The notes beneath the pieces are model-generated. The model was not told the origin of the DNA and did not search any database. It saw only the letters and a list, made by a program, of their open reading frames with translations. A stretch of DNA of 7,673 nucleotides from Anaerolineae bacterium. GTDB lineage: Bacteria > Chloroflexota > Anaerolineae > 4572-78 > J111. Below are positions 1-6,539 of the stretch, piece by piece. The position numbers and the translations under genes are program-made. Each line of letters opens with the position of its first letter. Within the stretch, counting starts at the first letter, position 1. The DNA is taken from NCBI GenBank assembly GCA_020433835.1, contig JAGRBY010000351.1, positions 1 to 7,673 on the forward strand. Reading direction: 5' to 3'.

Positions 1-921
1 GTGCAGGCTAACCCGGCTGGTGACTAAAATCCAGGCTACTCGGCTGAAATCGCGTAGTACGGGCAGCAGTTCCTCGAAATCAACGACAGTTTCTAAGTTG
101 TCGAGGATGATAAGCGTGCTCTGTTTGCTCATCCGCATCTTCAGGGCGGCGATGATTTGGTTGGTCGGACGCGGTGGTACAGGCGTGTCGTGCAATTGGT
201 GATCGAGCATGAGGGCAAACTCGTCGACCGTGAGGGCCGGTTTTTTCGTTTCTTGAATTTCGCCCCAAGATGTAAACTGCTGCTGGCGGGCCGTAACCCA
301 GGCAATTTCATCAAAGTAACCTGTGGCAATAAAATCACGGGCCAACGCATCGGCCAAGCTCGTCTTGCCAATACCGCCGATACCGGCTAAACAGACAAGC
401 CGAATATCAGACTGGCTGCCTATAAGCTGGCCCAGCCGCGTGCGAAGATTATAGGGATCAAAAAGCTGGTTATATGTGGAAGGCTCTAACCGGCTTTCCA
501 ACCGGGCGGTGTGTGATGATCGAATAACATCTTCTTGGGCTTGGGCCAGATCAACCAGAGTGCGGATTGCATCGCGCCGGCGGCGATAGAATCCGCTCTC
601 GGAGATGCCCATCGTATTGGCCACCGCAAAGCCAGTTTTATCGTCGATGTAGCGGCGGCGCAACAGTAGAGCCGCATCATGGTTGACTTCATCTAACTGC
701 TCTAACAGGTAGAATAGAAGTTGTTTATCGAGGCTAAAGGGTAAAGGTCGTACACTTTGGTGGCTTTTTATTTTTATTTGACGGGCAAGAAAAGGCAGCA
801 CGTTTTGCAAAGATGCAGTTTGATCGAGGTCGTGCCACTGTTTGAGGGCATCTTCTAAAGGTGAGCTTAGGGAGGTGTTACTTTGTTCGGGCGGTAAATC
901 TTCTCTCATCTCAATTTTCAT
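1..921 (-). CDS. STAND/NB-ARC ATPase with HTH-like N-terminus, 3' end cut by window edge
   Basis: An open frame of 307 codons starts at an ATG at 921-919 and continues without a stop to base 1, so the C-terminal part is outside the window. Residues about 83-122 (around RRRYIDD and ISESGFYRRRR) resemble the sigma-region-4-like helix-turn-helix often seen at the N-terminus of bacterial NB-ARC proteins. A P-loop GIGGIGKT lies at residues 180-187, a Walker B strand LIILDNLE at 270-277, and a sensor-like strand ending ILVTSR at 298-303. This order and spacing are those of STAND NTPases, which bind a nucleotide as a switch and oligomerise when a C-terminal repeat sensor detects a trigger. Neither an enzymatic effector domain nor the sensor region is visible. 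A second in-frame ATG lies at 909-907; neither start has a clear ribosome binding site. The gene is divergent to the two-gene operon beginning near 1150, which suggests a functional link. The family call is secure; the role is inferred. Confidence 0.85.
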   Translation of the reverse strand, partial: MKIEMREDLPPEQSNTSLSSPLEDALKQWHDLDQTASLQNVLPFLARQIKIKSHQSVRPLPFSLDKQLLFYLLEQLDEVNHDAALLLRRRYIDDKTGFAVANTMGISESGFYRRRRDAIRTLVDLAQAQEDVIRSSHTARLESRLEPSTYNQLFDPYNLRTRLGQLIGSQSDIRLVCLAGIGGIGKTSLADALARDFIATGYFDEIAWVTARQQQFTSWGEIQETKKPALTVDEFALMLDHQLHDTPVPPRPTNQIIAALKMRMSKQSTLIILDNLETVVDFEELLPVLRDFSRVAWILVTSRVSLH

Positions 922-949
922 TATATCACGAATGTGTGTCAGAACTAAA

Positions 950-977
950 TTGACGTAAATTAAATGATTATTATTAT
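950..977 (+). promoter_or_regulatory. Candidate promoter of the DJ-1-like/pseudokinase operon
   Basis: TTGACG (950-955) and TATTAT (972-977) are spaced by 16 nt, each one mismatch from consensus. Its -10 box overlaps the -10 of the opposite promoter (973-978), so polymerase could occupy only one at a time. The leader to the ATG at 1150 would be about 165 nt long. This is a pattern match in AT-rich DNA. Confidence 0.35.
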
Positions 978-1000
978 CTAATACCTGTAATAAAAGTCAA
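973..1000 (-). promoter_or_regulatory. Candidate promoter of the STAND gene
   Basis: Read on the minus strand, TTGACT (1000-995) is followed after 16 nt by GATAAT (978-973), each one mismatch from the sigma-70 consensus. The predicted start would lie near 966, giving a leader of about 45 nt. The surrounding sequence is very AT-rich, so a chance match is possible. Confidence 0.45.
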
Positions 1001-1031
1001 TCATGAAAAAAATGATAGAAAAAGATAGCAT

Positions 1032-1056
1032 TTTAACAGTAGTGTGACAGGTTAAA
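1032..1056. promoter_or_regulatory. Inverted repeat TTTAAC-N13-GTTAAA, possible operator
   Basis: Perfect 6-bp arms (1032-1037 and 1051-1056) have centres 19 bp apart, close to two helical turns. They sit downstream of the candidate plus-strand promoter and upstream of the DJ-1-like gene. A dimeric regulator, possibly the HTH region of the neighbouring STAND protein, could bind here. The arms are short and AT-rich, so the call is weak. Confidence 0.25.
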
Positions 1057-1149
1057 GTGAGGTGAAGTATGGTAGATTAGTTGTGTTATTTGTTAAGGTG
1101 TCTGTTGCTAGGCGGGGACACCTTCTTTGTGTTTGATCTATTTAAGATT

Positions 1150-1608
1150 ATGGCAAAGGCTCGATACACTCACACAATACTCCTTCTGGCCGACGGTTTT
1201 GAGGAAGAAGCAATCCTTGTTGCAACATTGCTGCGTGAAGCTGGATTACGCGTTACTATAGTCGGGCTGCGATCATCGCAAGTAACCGGACTGCATGGTA
1301 TCATCATCAAACCCGATATAAGCTTGGACCGGCTGTTAGAGATGACAATGCCAATTAGTGCCCTTATTGTACCTGAAGGGGGCGGGCATATTGAGCGGCT
1401 GCGTAGCGATCCACGGGTTAACATTCTTTTGCGTGAACGGTTAGATTGCGATGGTCTTGTAGTCGGATTGGGAGACAGGGTTGATAAATTTTTAAGGGAT
1501 TATGTAGGCGATGCTGTCAAATATGTGTCGTTAGATAAATGGAAGACTTGGGCTAATAGCGTTGTCCAACAGATTGCTGCACAATTACTGGAACGCGGGA
1601 GGAGTTAG
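1150..1608 (+). CDS. Degenerate DJ-1/PfpI-like protein lacking the nucleophile cysteine
   Basis: A 152-residue protein. Residues 8-95 follow the DJ-1/PfpI pattern: a first beta strand and turn ILLLADGFEEEA (10-21), a helix ending REAGLRVTIVGL (29-40), PDISLDRLLE (55-64), and strand and loop ALIVPEGGG (71-79), where active relatives read LPGG. The elbow that normally carries the catalytic cysteine (ICAGP or ICHGP type) reads GLVVGLGDRV (102-111), putting Gly108 at the cysteine position. The protein ends about 40 residues after this, shorter than typical family members of 170-190 residues. A binding or scaffold role is therefore more likely than glyoxalase or protease activity. The ATG at 1150 was chosen because similarity starts just after it. 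In-frame GTG (1129) and TTG (1081) starts are possible, and none has a good ribosome binding site. It is followed after 6 nt by the pseudokinase gene, so the two are probably co-transcribed. Confidence 0.65.
   Translation: MAKARYTHTILLLADGFEEEAILVATLLREAGLRVTIVGLRSSQVTGLHGIIIKPDISLDRLLEMTMPISALIVPEGGGHIERLRSDPRVNILLRERLDCDGLVVGLGDRVDKFLRDYVGDAVKYVSLDKWKTWANSVVQQIAAQLLERGRS
1597..1604 (+). promoter_or_regulatory. Strong ribosome binding site GGGAGGAG for the pseudokinase gene
   Basis: The Shine-Dalgarno sequence lies inside the last codons of the DJ-1-like gene, 10 nt before the ATG at 1615. It fixes that start and supports translation of the two genes from one mRNA. It is much stronger than anything upstream of the first gene, so the second product may be made in excess. 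Confidence 0.7.
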
Positions 1609-1614
1609 TTCGCT

Positions 1615-3387
1615 ATGGAAATTGAACCCTATCAAATTGTACGGATGTTACTTCCGTACGAAACACACCCACTGTCTGAAGTTAGACAAACCAAACTAAA
1701 AAGCTGCATTGCGGAAGCCTGTGCCATGCGGGTAGAGGATATTCACATTCCAAAAAATAAAAAAGATGGTCTGTGGGTCTGTTTGGCGGTTACCGAAAGC
1801 ATCGCTCAGCGACTGATAGCTCAGTTTGCCCAAGGCGATGCCGGCTTGCGTCCTTTGCTTGATGAATTTGTTGTGGGACAGCTTAATCAACTGGACGTTA
1901 ATTATGATCAAGAAGGTTTGGCCGATGTGTACCCCGAGCACGTGTCGCTTATTCAACTGCTGTATCCGGGTGCTGAAAGTGTCACGTTAGAAGCCGTAGT
2001 AGAGCATGACCAGCACGGGCGGATGACTCTTTTGGTGCGCTTTTTGCACGGCCATGGCAGGCCATTTGTTCGGCAAATTGTTAAAATAGGGCCAACTCCG
2101 GCAATGGGTGATAAAGAACGGCAGACTTTTGATAAAAGTTTGCCCTTGATTGCGCCTCGATTGGATAATGTGGTGACCTGGCAAGGTTTGACGGGGCTAA
2201 ATTATGAATATGTTGGCGGCGGTATGTTTAGTGTAACACGAACGCTGGCAGCCATGTATCAAGATCCTAAAGTTTCGCCCAAAACGATCGTGGCTGTTAT
2301 CGAGAGAATGTTAGGGAGCGAGTTGGGCTATCATTGGTATGCGCGGGGTAAATTGTACGTTTCTGTATTTTCCGAAGTGTACAGCCGTGATCTTATCGAG
2401 CATTTGCGCATTCGTATACGGTCTGACTCGGCCGACGGGATATGGTCACCGCACGGAAACCCCAATTACATTGTAGGTTATGAGCGTTTAGTGGGAGATA
2501 CTATTTTAAGAACCTACCCCCAACTGCAACCCGATGAACTGGTACAGATACAGGGATTGACGATCACAGCCATCGAGCCGGGTGAACTGACTTTACAACA
2601 TCCAATTGAACCGGGGATTGTGGTTCGCGTAGAAACGCCGTGGTCGACCAACTTTGCAGTTGGCGACCGCGTTCTGGTTCGCGGGCAAATTGTGTATAAC
2701 CGCCGTCAACGGATGATCGACATCGCCCAGCAAATTTTTGCCGGTTTTTCAGAAATGAAGGTCGATGTTACCCGCGCCAGGCTCACCTGTGGCAATCTGG
2801 CAATATCTTGCCCTAATCCACTCTTTTTCTCTGAAAGCGTTCTCAATCAGACCCTGCGCGGCAAGCGATCCCCAGTTTACGGAGCCATGGAAGCTGAAAG
2901 TATATTGGTTGATCAAAACCTTCGGGGCTGGATGATCCATCGAGAGACAATTCACGAACGCCATAACCTCTACGATTTTATAACCCTGGAATCGTATTTA
3001 AGACACCAATTGGTTAACCCTAATATACATCCGTTTTCTCTGGTAGAATACATTCATTTTGAGGAAAATTTGGTAAGAGCCACGTTGGACGAATCGGCCG
3101 ATGTGCCGGAAAATCTGCATTTGCAGCGAGCCTATCAGGTCATTCTGGCCTTACGCCGGCTGGCGAGCCAATTTATGAGTCCCTCCGCCGATTTTCAGGG
3201 CGAATATTTTCCTGCCCTCTTGCTTATCAATCTGTCGATGCTTCGCCATCATGATACGCTCGGTGATGATGTTGTGCGTCTCGCGTTCGTTACAGCGGCG
3301 GTGACAGGGCGATACGTAGATGATCAAGGCGGGAGGAGTCACACCTATTTGTTAGAAAGCCGTTTTCTGAAACGCCCGCCGTTATAG
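1615..3387 (+). CDS. APH-like pseudokinase with N-terminal extension, 590 residues
   Basis: Residues 1-100 form an unassigned alpha/beta region (VCLAVTESIAQRL, then a GDAGLRPLL helix) resembling small adaptor segments of bacterial conflict proteins. From about 110 the order fits an aminoglycoside-phosphotransferase-type fold: beta strands with Lys157 in IVKIG, an acidic helix with Glu168, and a hinge LNYEYVGGG (195-203). Residues about 305-372 look beta-rich (TITAIEPGELTL, VGDRVLVRGQI), perhaps an OB-like insertion. The catalytic loop, HGDLHxxNILVD in active relatives, reads YGAMEAESILVD (422-433): His to Tyr422, Asp to Ala424, Asn to Ser429. The metal-binding WLIDF reads WMIHR (439-443). LYDFITLESYLR (452-463) matches the conserved helix that follows. 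No transmembrane segment is seen. I infer a catalytically dead kinase acting as adaptor or ligand sensor. It may be related to the phosphotransferase-like ternary-complex-associated domains of STAND-linked conflict systems; that link is from memory. Confidence 0.6.
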   Translation: MEIEPYQIVRMLLPYETHPLSEVRQTKLKSCIAEACAMRVEDIHIPKNKKDGLWVCLAVTESIAQRLIAQFAQGDAGLRPLLDEFVVGQLNQLDVNYDQEGLADVYPEHVSLIQLLYPGAESVTLEAVVEHDQHGRMTLLVRFLHGHGRPFVRQIVKIGPTPAMGDKERQTFDKSLPLIAPRLDNVVTWQGLTGLNYEYVGGGMFSVTRTLAAMYQDPKVSPKTIVAVIERMLGSELGYHWYARGKLYVSVFSEVYSRDLIEHLRIRIRSDSADGIWSPHGNPNYIVGYERLVGDTILRTYPQLQPDELVQIQGLTITAIEPGELTLQHPIEPGIVVRVETPWSTNFAVGDRVLVRGQIVYNRRQRMIDIAQQIFAGFSEMKVDVTRARLTCGNLAISCPNPLFFSESVLNQTLRGKRSPVYGAMEAESILVDQNLRGWMIHRETIHERHNLYDFITLESYLRHQLVNPNIHPFSLVEYIHFEENLVRATLDESADVPENLHLQRAYQVILALRRLASQFMSPSADFQGEYFPALLLINLSMLRHHDTLGDDVVRLAFVTAAVTGRYVDDQGGRSHTYLLESRFLKRPPL

Positions 3388-3400
3388 GGGCGGGGCGGTT
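3371..3400. terminator. GC-rich hairpin between convergent stop codons
   Basis: The left arm AACGCCCGCC (3371-3380) pairs with bases 3389-3400 in ten base pairs with two bulged G, around an 8-nt loop. It covers the stop codon of the pseudokinase gene in the loop and touches the mutS stop, with only 11 nt between the two genes. There is no U-tract on either side, so it may pause or protect both transcripts rather than act as a classical intrinsic terminator. Confidence 0.4.
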
Positions 3401-6050
3401 ACTCTAAAGCCCGCTTCTTTAATTCGTAGAGTTTGTTCAACGCTTCCAGCGGCGAGATCGAATCGACATCGATCTCTTTTATCTCTTCCACAAGGGGATG
3501 TATCTCCGGTGCCAGGAACGACATCTGTACCCCGGAGAAAGTTTGGCGCGTTCGTTCGCGGCGCTCTCGAAAATCGGCGTTGCCCTCTAATTCCTCCAAA
3601 ATTTCGTTGGCCCGATCAATAACCGCTTTGGGGATACCGGCAATCTGGGCCACGTGGATGCCGTACGATCGGTCGGCTCCACCCGGCACAATTCTATGCA
3701 AAAATATAACGCGGCCCCCTTCTTCCGTAACCGCAACGTTGTAGTTGCGCAGGTGCGGTAAATATTTGGCCACTTCCGTCAGTTCGTGATAGTGGGTGGC
3801 AAAGAGCGTTTTGGCCCTGATTTTGGGGTTGTTGTGAATATATTCCACCACGGCCCGCGCAATCGCCAGCCCATCATACGTGCTGGTGCCCCGACCCACC
3901 TCATCCAAAATAAGCAGGCTGCGGCCTGTACTCTGCGATAAAATAGCTGCCGTCTCGACCATCTCCACCATAAAGGTACTCTGACCGGCGTGAATCTCAT
4001 CCTGCGCCCCAATCCGCGTAAAAATACGGTCGACCAGGCCGATCGAGGCCCGATCCGCCGGCACAAAACTGCCGATTTGCGCCATCAGCACAATTAGCGC
4101 GATCTGGCGCAAAAAAGTGCTCTTGCCCGACATATTCGGCCCGGTGATAATGTGGATCAGTTCCTCTTTCGACATCCGAATATCGTTCGAGACAAACGCT
4201 GTCGCCAGCCCGTCGGCATCGACCAACGGCATGGTTTCCACCACCGGATGGCGGCCGTTGACAATATCGAGCTGATCGTCATCGCTCAAGGTTGGCCGCG
4301 TGTAATTGTTTTGCAGCGCCACTTCAGCCAGCGCCGTGACCACATCCAGATAGGCCAGCGCCCGCGCTGTGGTTAGCAGGCGTTGGGCAGCGGCCGCGAT
4401 TTGGGCGCAAACCTCTTTGAAGATGCGCACCTCAACTTCAAGCTGCCGCTCATCGGCGTTGAGAATGAGGTTTTCGTACTCTTTAAGTTCGGGCGTAATG
4501 TAGCGCTCGGCGTTGACCAACGTCTGCTTGCGGATATACTCCGGCGGCACCTGGTCGCTGGTGGCCCGTGTAACTTCCAGATAGTAGCCGAATACTTTGT
4601 TAAATCCAACCTTCAGGCTTTTGATACCAGTGCGCTCTCGCTCGACACTTTCCAGGCCCGCCACCCACACTTTCGCGTCACGCGAACCGGCAATAATCCG
4701 ATCCAACTCCTCCGAAAAGCCGGACCGGATAAATCCCACTTTACCCAGCGTCGCCGGCGGTTCGTCGGCAATCGCTTGCTCGATGAGTTGAACAATATCG
4801 TGGCAGGGGAGAAGAGACTGGGGATTGGAGACTGGAGACTGGAGACTGGAGATTGGAGATTGGGCCTCACCAATTTCTTTTTCTTCCTTAGCCTTCCCCC
4901 CCCACGCTGCCAGTATCTCCACCACCCGCGGCACAACGTTCAGACTGCGTTGAATCGCCTGTAAATCACGGGGCAGGGCGATGCCTTGACTGACGCGGTT
5001 GGTCAACCGTTCCAAATCGGCGACTTCTTTAAAGCAAGTGCGTAGATCGCCACGCGTCAGGGTTTGTTGGGTAAAGATTTCAACATCATCGAGGCGTTGG
5101 TTCAGGGCCTCCACATCGAGCAGTGGTTGGTGCAGCCATGTTCGCAGCAGCCGCCCGCCCATCGCGGTGATGGTGCTGTCGAGCACGCCCAGCAGCGATC
5201 CCTGCGACGATCCGCCCCGAATGGTTTCGGTCAATTCCAGATTGCGGCGGGTCGAGGCATCGAGATTCATAAAGCTGTCGGTGCTGTAAGCGGTTAAGTG
5301 GGTCATGTGGTTGAGCGCCGCTTTCTGGGCGTCGGCCACATACTGAATTATCGCGCCGGCAGCCTGCACGGCCAACGGCTTACCGCTCAGGCCAAAGCCA
5401 TCAAGCGTCGCCACATCAAAATGACGCTGCAACTCCTGTTTGGCCTGCGATAGATCGAAGCGCCAACTTTCATAGCGCGAGTAGGGAATGTTTAGCATCC
5501 GAATCGGCTGGCTGCTGATTTCGTCGGGGGTAATAATTTCAGCCGGTTTGAGGCGCGAGACTTCATTATAAACCAGCCGGTCGATATCCCGGCCCTGAAG
5601 TTGGGTTGTGCCAAAAACGCCGGTCGTAATATCGACAAAGGCGATACCGGCCTTTTGGTCATGAACAATAACCGCCGCCAGATAGTTGTTTTCGTTGTCG
5701 GCCAGCAGCGCTCCTTCAACCACCGTGCCGGGCGTGATAACCCGCTGCACCTCGCGCGGCACTAACCCGTTGATCGGCGTATTGCCGATCTGCTCGCAGA
5801 TGGCCACTTTATAGCCGGATCGAATCAGCTTGGCGATGTAATTCTCAGCCGAGTGATGCGGCACGCCGGCCATCGGCACGCGCTGCTTTTTTGAAACCTT
5901 GCGCGATGTCAGCACGATATCCAACTCTTTGGCCACCAGCTTGGCATCATCATCAAACGTTTCGTAGAAGTCGCCCAAGCGATAGAAGACGATGGCGTCG
6001 GGGTATTGTTTTTTAACAGAAAGATATTGTTGTCGGCTTGGCGTTGTCAT
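3399..6050 (-). CDS. mutS: DNA mismatch repair protein MutS
   Basis: Full-length MutS1 of 883 residues (E. coli 853). It binds mismatches as a dimer and recruits MutL by ATP-dependent clamp formation. The mismatch-reading motif GDFYE is at 26-30 (Phe28, Glu30). Connector and core domains follow, then the clamp region (GYYLEVT, around 490). The ATPase has Walker A GPNMSGKST (637-645), Walker B LLILDE (712-717) with the GRGTSTYDG signature, and FATHYHE. QMSFL (842-846) near the C-terminus fits a beta-clamp binding motif, and a final helix (LEALNKLYELKKRALE) resembles the tetramerisation tail. Residues about 380-415 are an extra low-complexity loop encoded by a G8 run and a heptamer array, in frame here. 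The start at 6050 is supported by GGAGAG 9 nt upstream, inside the toxin gene, whose stop is 3 nt before this ATG. Co-transcription and translational coupling with the toxin-antitoxin pair are likely. Confidence 0.97.
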   Translation of the reverse strand: MTTPSRQQYLSVKKQYPDAIVFYRLGDFYETFDDDAKLVAKELDIVLTSRKVSKKQRVPMAGVPHHSAENYIAKLIRSGYKVAICEQIGNTPINGLVPREVQRVITPGTVVEGALLADNENNYLAAVIVHDQKAGIAFVDITTGVFGTTQLQGRDIDRLVYNEVSRLKPAEIITPDEISSQPIRMLNIPYSRYESWRFDLSQAKQELQRHFDVATLDGFGLSGKPLAVQAAGAIIQYVADAQKAALNHMTHLTAYSTDSFMNLDASTRRNLELTETIRGGSSQGSLLGVLDSTITAMGGRLLRTWLHQPLLDVEALNQRLDDVEIFTQQTLTRGDLRTCFKEVADLERLTNRVSQGIALPRDLQAIQRSLNVVPRVVEILAAWGGKAKEEKEIGEAQSPISSLQSPVSNPQSLLPCHDIVQLIEQAIADEPPATLGKVGFIRSGFSEELDRIIAGSRDAKVWVAGLESVERERTGIKSLKVGFNKVFGYYLEVTRATSDQVPPEYIRKQTLVNAERYITPELKEYENLILNADERQLEVEVRIFKEVCAQIAAAAQRLLTTARALAYLDVVTALAEVALQNNYTRPTLSDDDQLDIVNGRHPVVETMPLVDADGLATAFVSNDIRMSKEELIHIITGPNMSGKSTFLRQIALIVLMAQIGSFVPADRASIGLVDRIFTRIGAQDEIHAGQSTFMVEMVETAAILSQSTGRSLLILDEVGRGTSTYDGLAIARAVVEYIHNNPKIRAKTLFATHYHELTEVAKYLPHLRNYNVAVTEEGGRVIFLHRIVPGGADRSYGIHVAQIAGIPKAVIDRANEILEELEGNADFRERRERTRQTFSGVQMSFLAPEIHPLVEEIKEIDVDSISPLEALNKLYELKKRALE
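4814..4862. repeat. Heptanucleotide tandem repeat inside mutS, 7 copies
   Basis: Seven head-to-tail units on the plus strand: GAGACTG, GGGATTG, GAGACTG three times, then GAGATTG twice. In mutS they encode about residues 397-413, a Ser/Pro/Gln-rich stretch (QSPISSLQ, SPVSNPQS) in the loop between core-domain helices. One unit more or less changes the reading frame. In the minus-strand frame, losing one unit leads to a stop at 4615-4613, and gaining one leads to a stop at 4743-4741. The units resemble the heptameric short tandem repeats known from cyanobacteria and seen in Chloroflexota genomes. Confidence 0.95.
4896..4903. repeat. Eight-base C/G homopolymer inside mutS
   Basis: A run of eight C on the plus strand (eight G in the mutS mRNA) encodes part of Trp383-Gly384-Gly385. 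It is 33 bp from the heptamer array, in the same insertion. Adding one G would bring a stop at 4890-4888 into frame almost at once. Losing one G would shift into the frame that ends at 4615-4613. Confidence 0.9.
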
Positions 6051-6053
6051 TCT

Positions 6054-6539
6054 TTATAACTCTCCGGCCAATTTCGTAACCGCATTGAGAAATTCGTCTG
6101 AGAGCCAATAACCGTTTTGTCGAATTTCAATCAGAAGGGGACGAACAGCGGGAATATGAAGTGATTTCTTTGCTTGAAGCAGTACCGCTGCTGTACCCGT
6201 TACGCGCAACCCGAGCTTTTTGGCTGCGGCTCGCCCTAACCGATCATCGAGCATGATAGGTTCCTGACGGTGGTAAGCCAATGCAACCGCTTGTTGTTCA
6301 CTCGGATCGAGGCGATGCGTAGCCGTTTCGACCTCGGCGGGCAGCGTTGGTGGAGCAGCAACGTGAATAAAGCCGCTTAAGGCCTGATCGAGGATGACAG
6401 CTTCCGGCGAATTCTTAGCCAGTAATTCTCGATGAACCATAGGTGGAATATATAATTCAGAAAAAAGGTTTTCTAACAACCAGAGGTGATCAATTTTTGC
6501 GAGCGCGATAAGCGGGCCTGTATCACTGACGATGGTCAT
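6054..6539 (-). CDS. PIN-like (DUF3368 family) toxin, VapC-type predicted RNase
   Basis: A 161-residue protein. The N-terminus VSDTGPLIALAKI (4-16) is the PIN/DUF3368 signature with the first metal-binding Asp at residue 6. Further acidic residues fit the PIN active site: Glu38 in VHRELL, Glu81 in SEQQAVALA, and Asp98/Asp99 in MLDDRLGR. The segment AAAKKLGLRVTGTAAVLL (104-121) is typical of the family's last strand and helix. PIN toxins are metal-dependent RNases that cut tRNA, rRNA or mRNA; the target here is unknown. The start overlaps the antitoxin stop in an ATGA (6539-6536), the usual coupling of a toxin-antitoxin pair. No active-site residue is obviously lost, so the toxin is probably functional. 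Its stop lies 3 nt before the mutS start and its last codons carry the mutS ribosome binding site. Confidence 0.87.
   Translation of the reverse strand: MTIVSDTGPLIALAKIDHLWLLENLFSELYIPPMVHRELLAKNSPEAVILDQALSGFIHVAAPPTLPAEVETATHRLDPSEQQAVALAYHRQEPIMLDDRLGRAAAKKLGLRVTGTAAVLLQAKKSLHIPAVRPLLIEIRQNGYWLSDEFLNAVTKLAGEL
6060..6065 (-). promoter_or_regulatory. mutS ribosome binding site inside the toxin gene
   Basis: On the minus strand GGAGAG lies 9 nt before the mutS ATG and within the last codons of the PIN toxin gene. Ribosomes finishing the toxin would pass over it, so mutS translation may be coupled to that of the toxin. Confidence 0.65.

Noticed and set aside
141..371. Short open frames on both strands between 20 and 692
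   Set aside because: All are overlapped by the continuous STAND frame on the minus strand, whose P-loop, Walker B and sensor motifs identify the real frame.
1000..1016. ATCAT-N7-ATGAT inverted repeat
   Set aside because: Arms of only 5 bp in very AT-rich sequence are expected by chance.
1081..1149. Upstream TTG or GTG start for the DJ-1-like gene
   Set aside because: The extra 23 residues (hydrophobic, Cys/Leu-rich) precede the point where family similarity begins and have no ribosome binding site; a signal peptide reading was considered but lacks a basic start and cleavage site.
3779..4066. A 95-codon alternative-frame open frame inside mutS
   Set aside because: It overlaps the Walker B and signature region of MutS, where the mutS frame explains every conserved residue; composition is Arg/Trp-rich as in shadow frames.
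4814..4862. CRISPR array
   Set aside because: Units are 7 bp, directly adjacent, with no spacers.
4383..4964. A 193-codon open frame on the plus strand opposite mutS
   Set aside because: It lies entirely within the conserved mutS coding region on the other strand, has no recognisable domain and contains the translated heptamer array (WRLETGDWRL); it is a reading-frame shadow.
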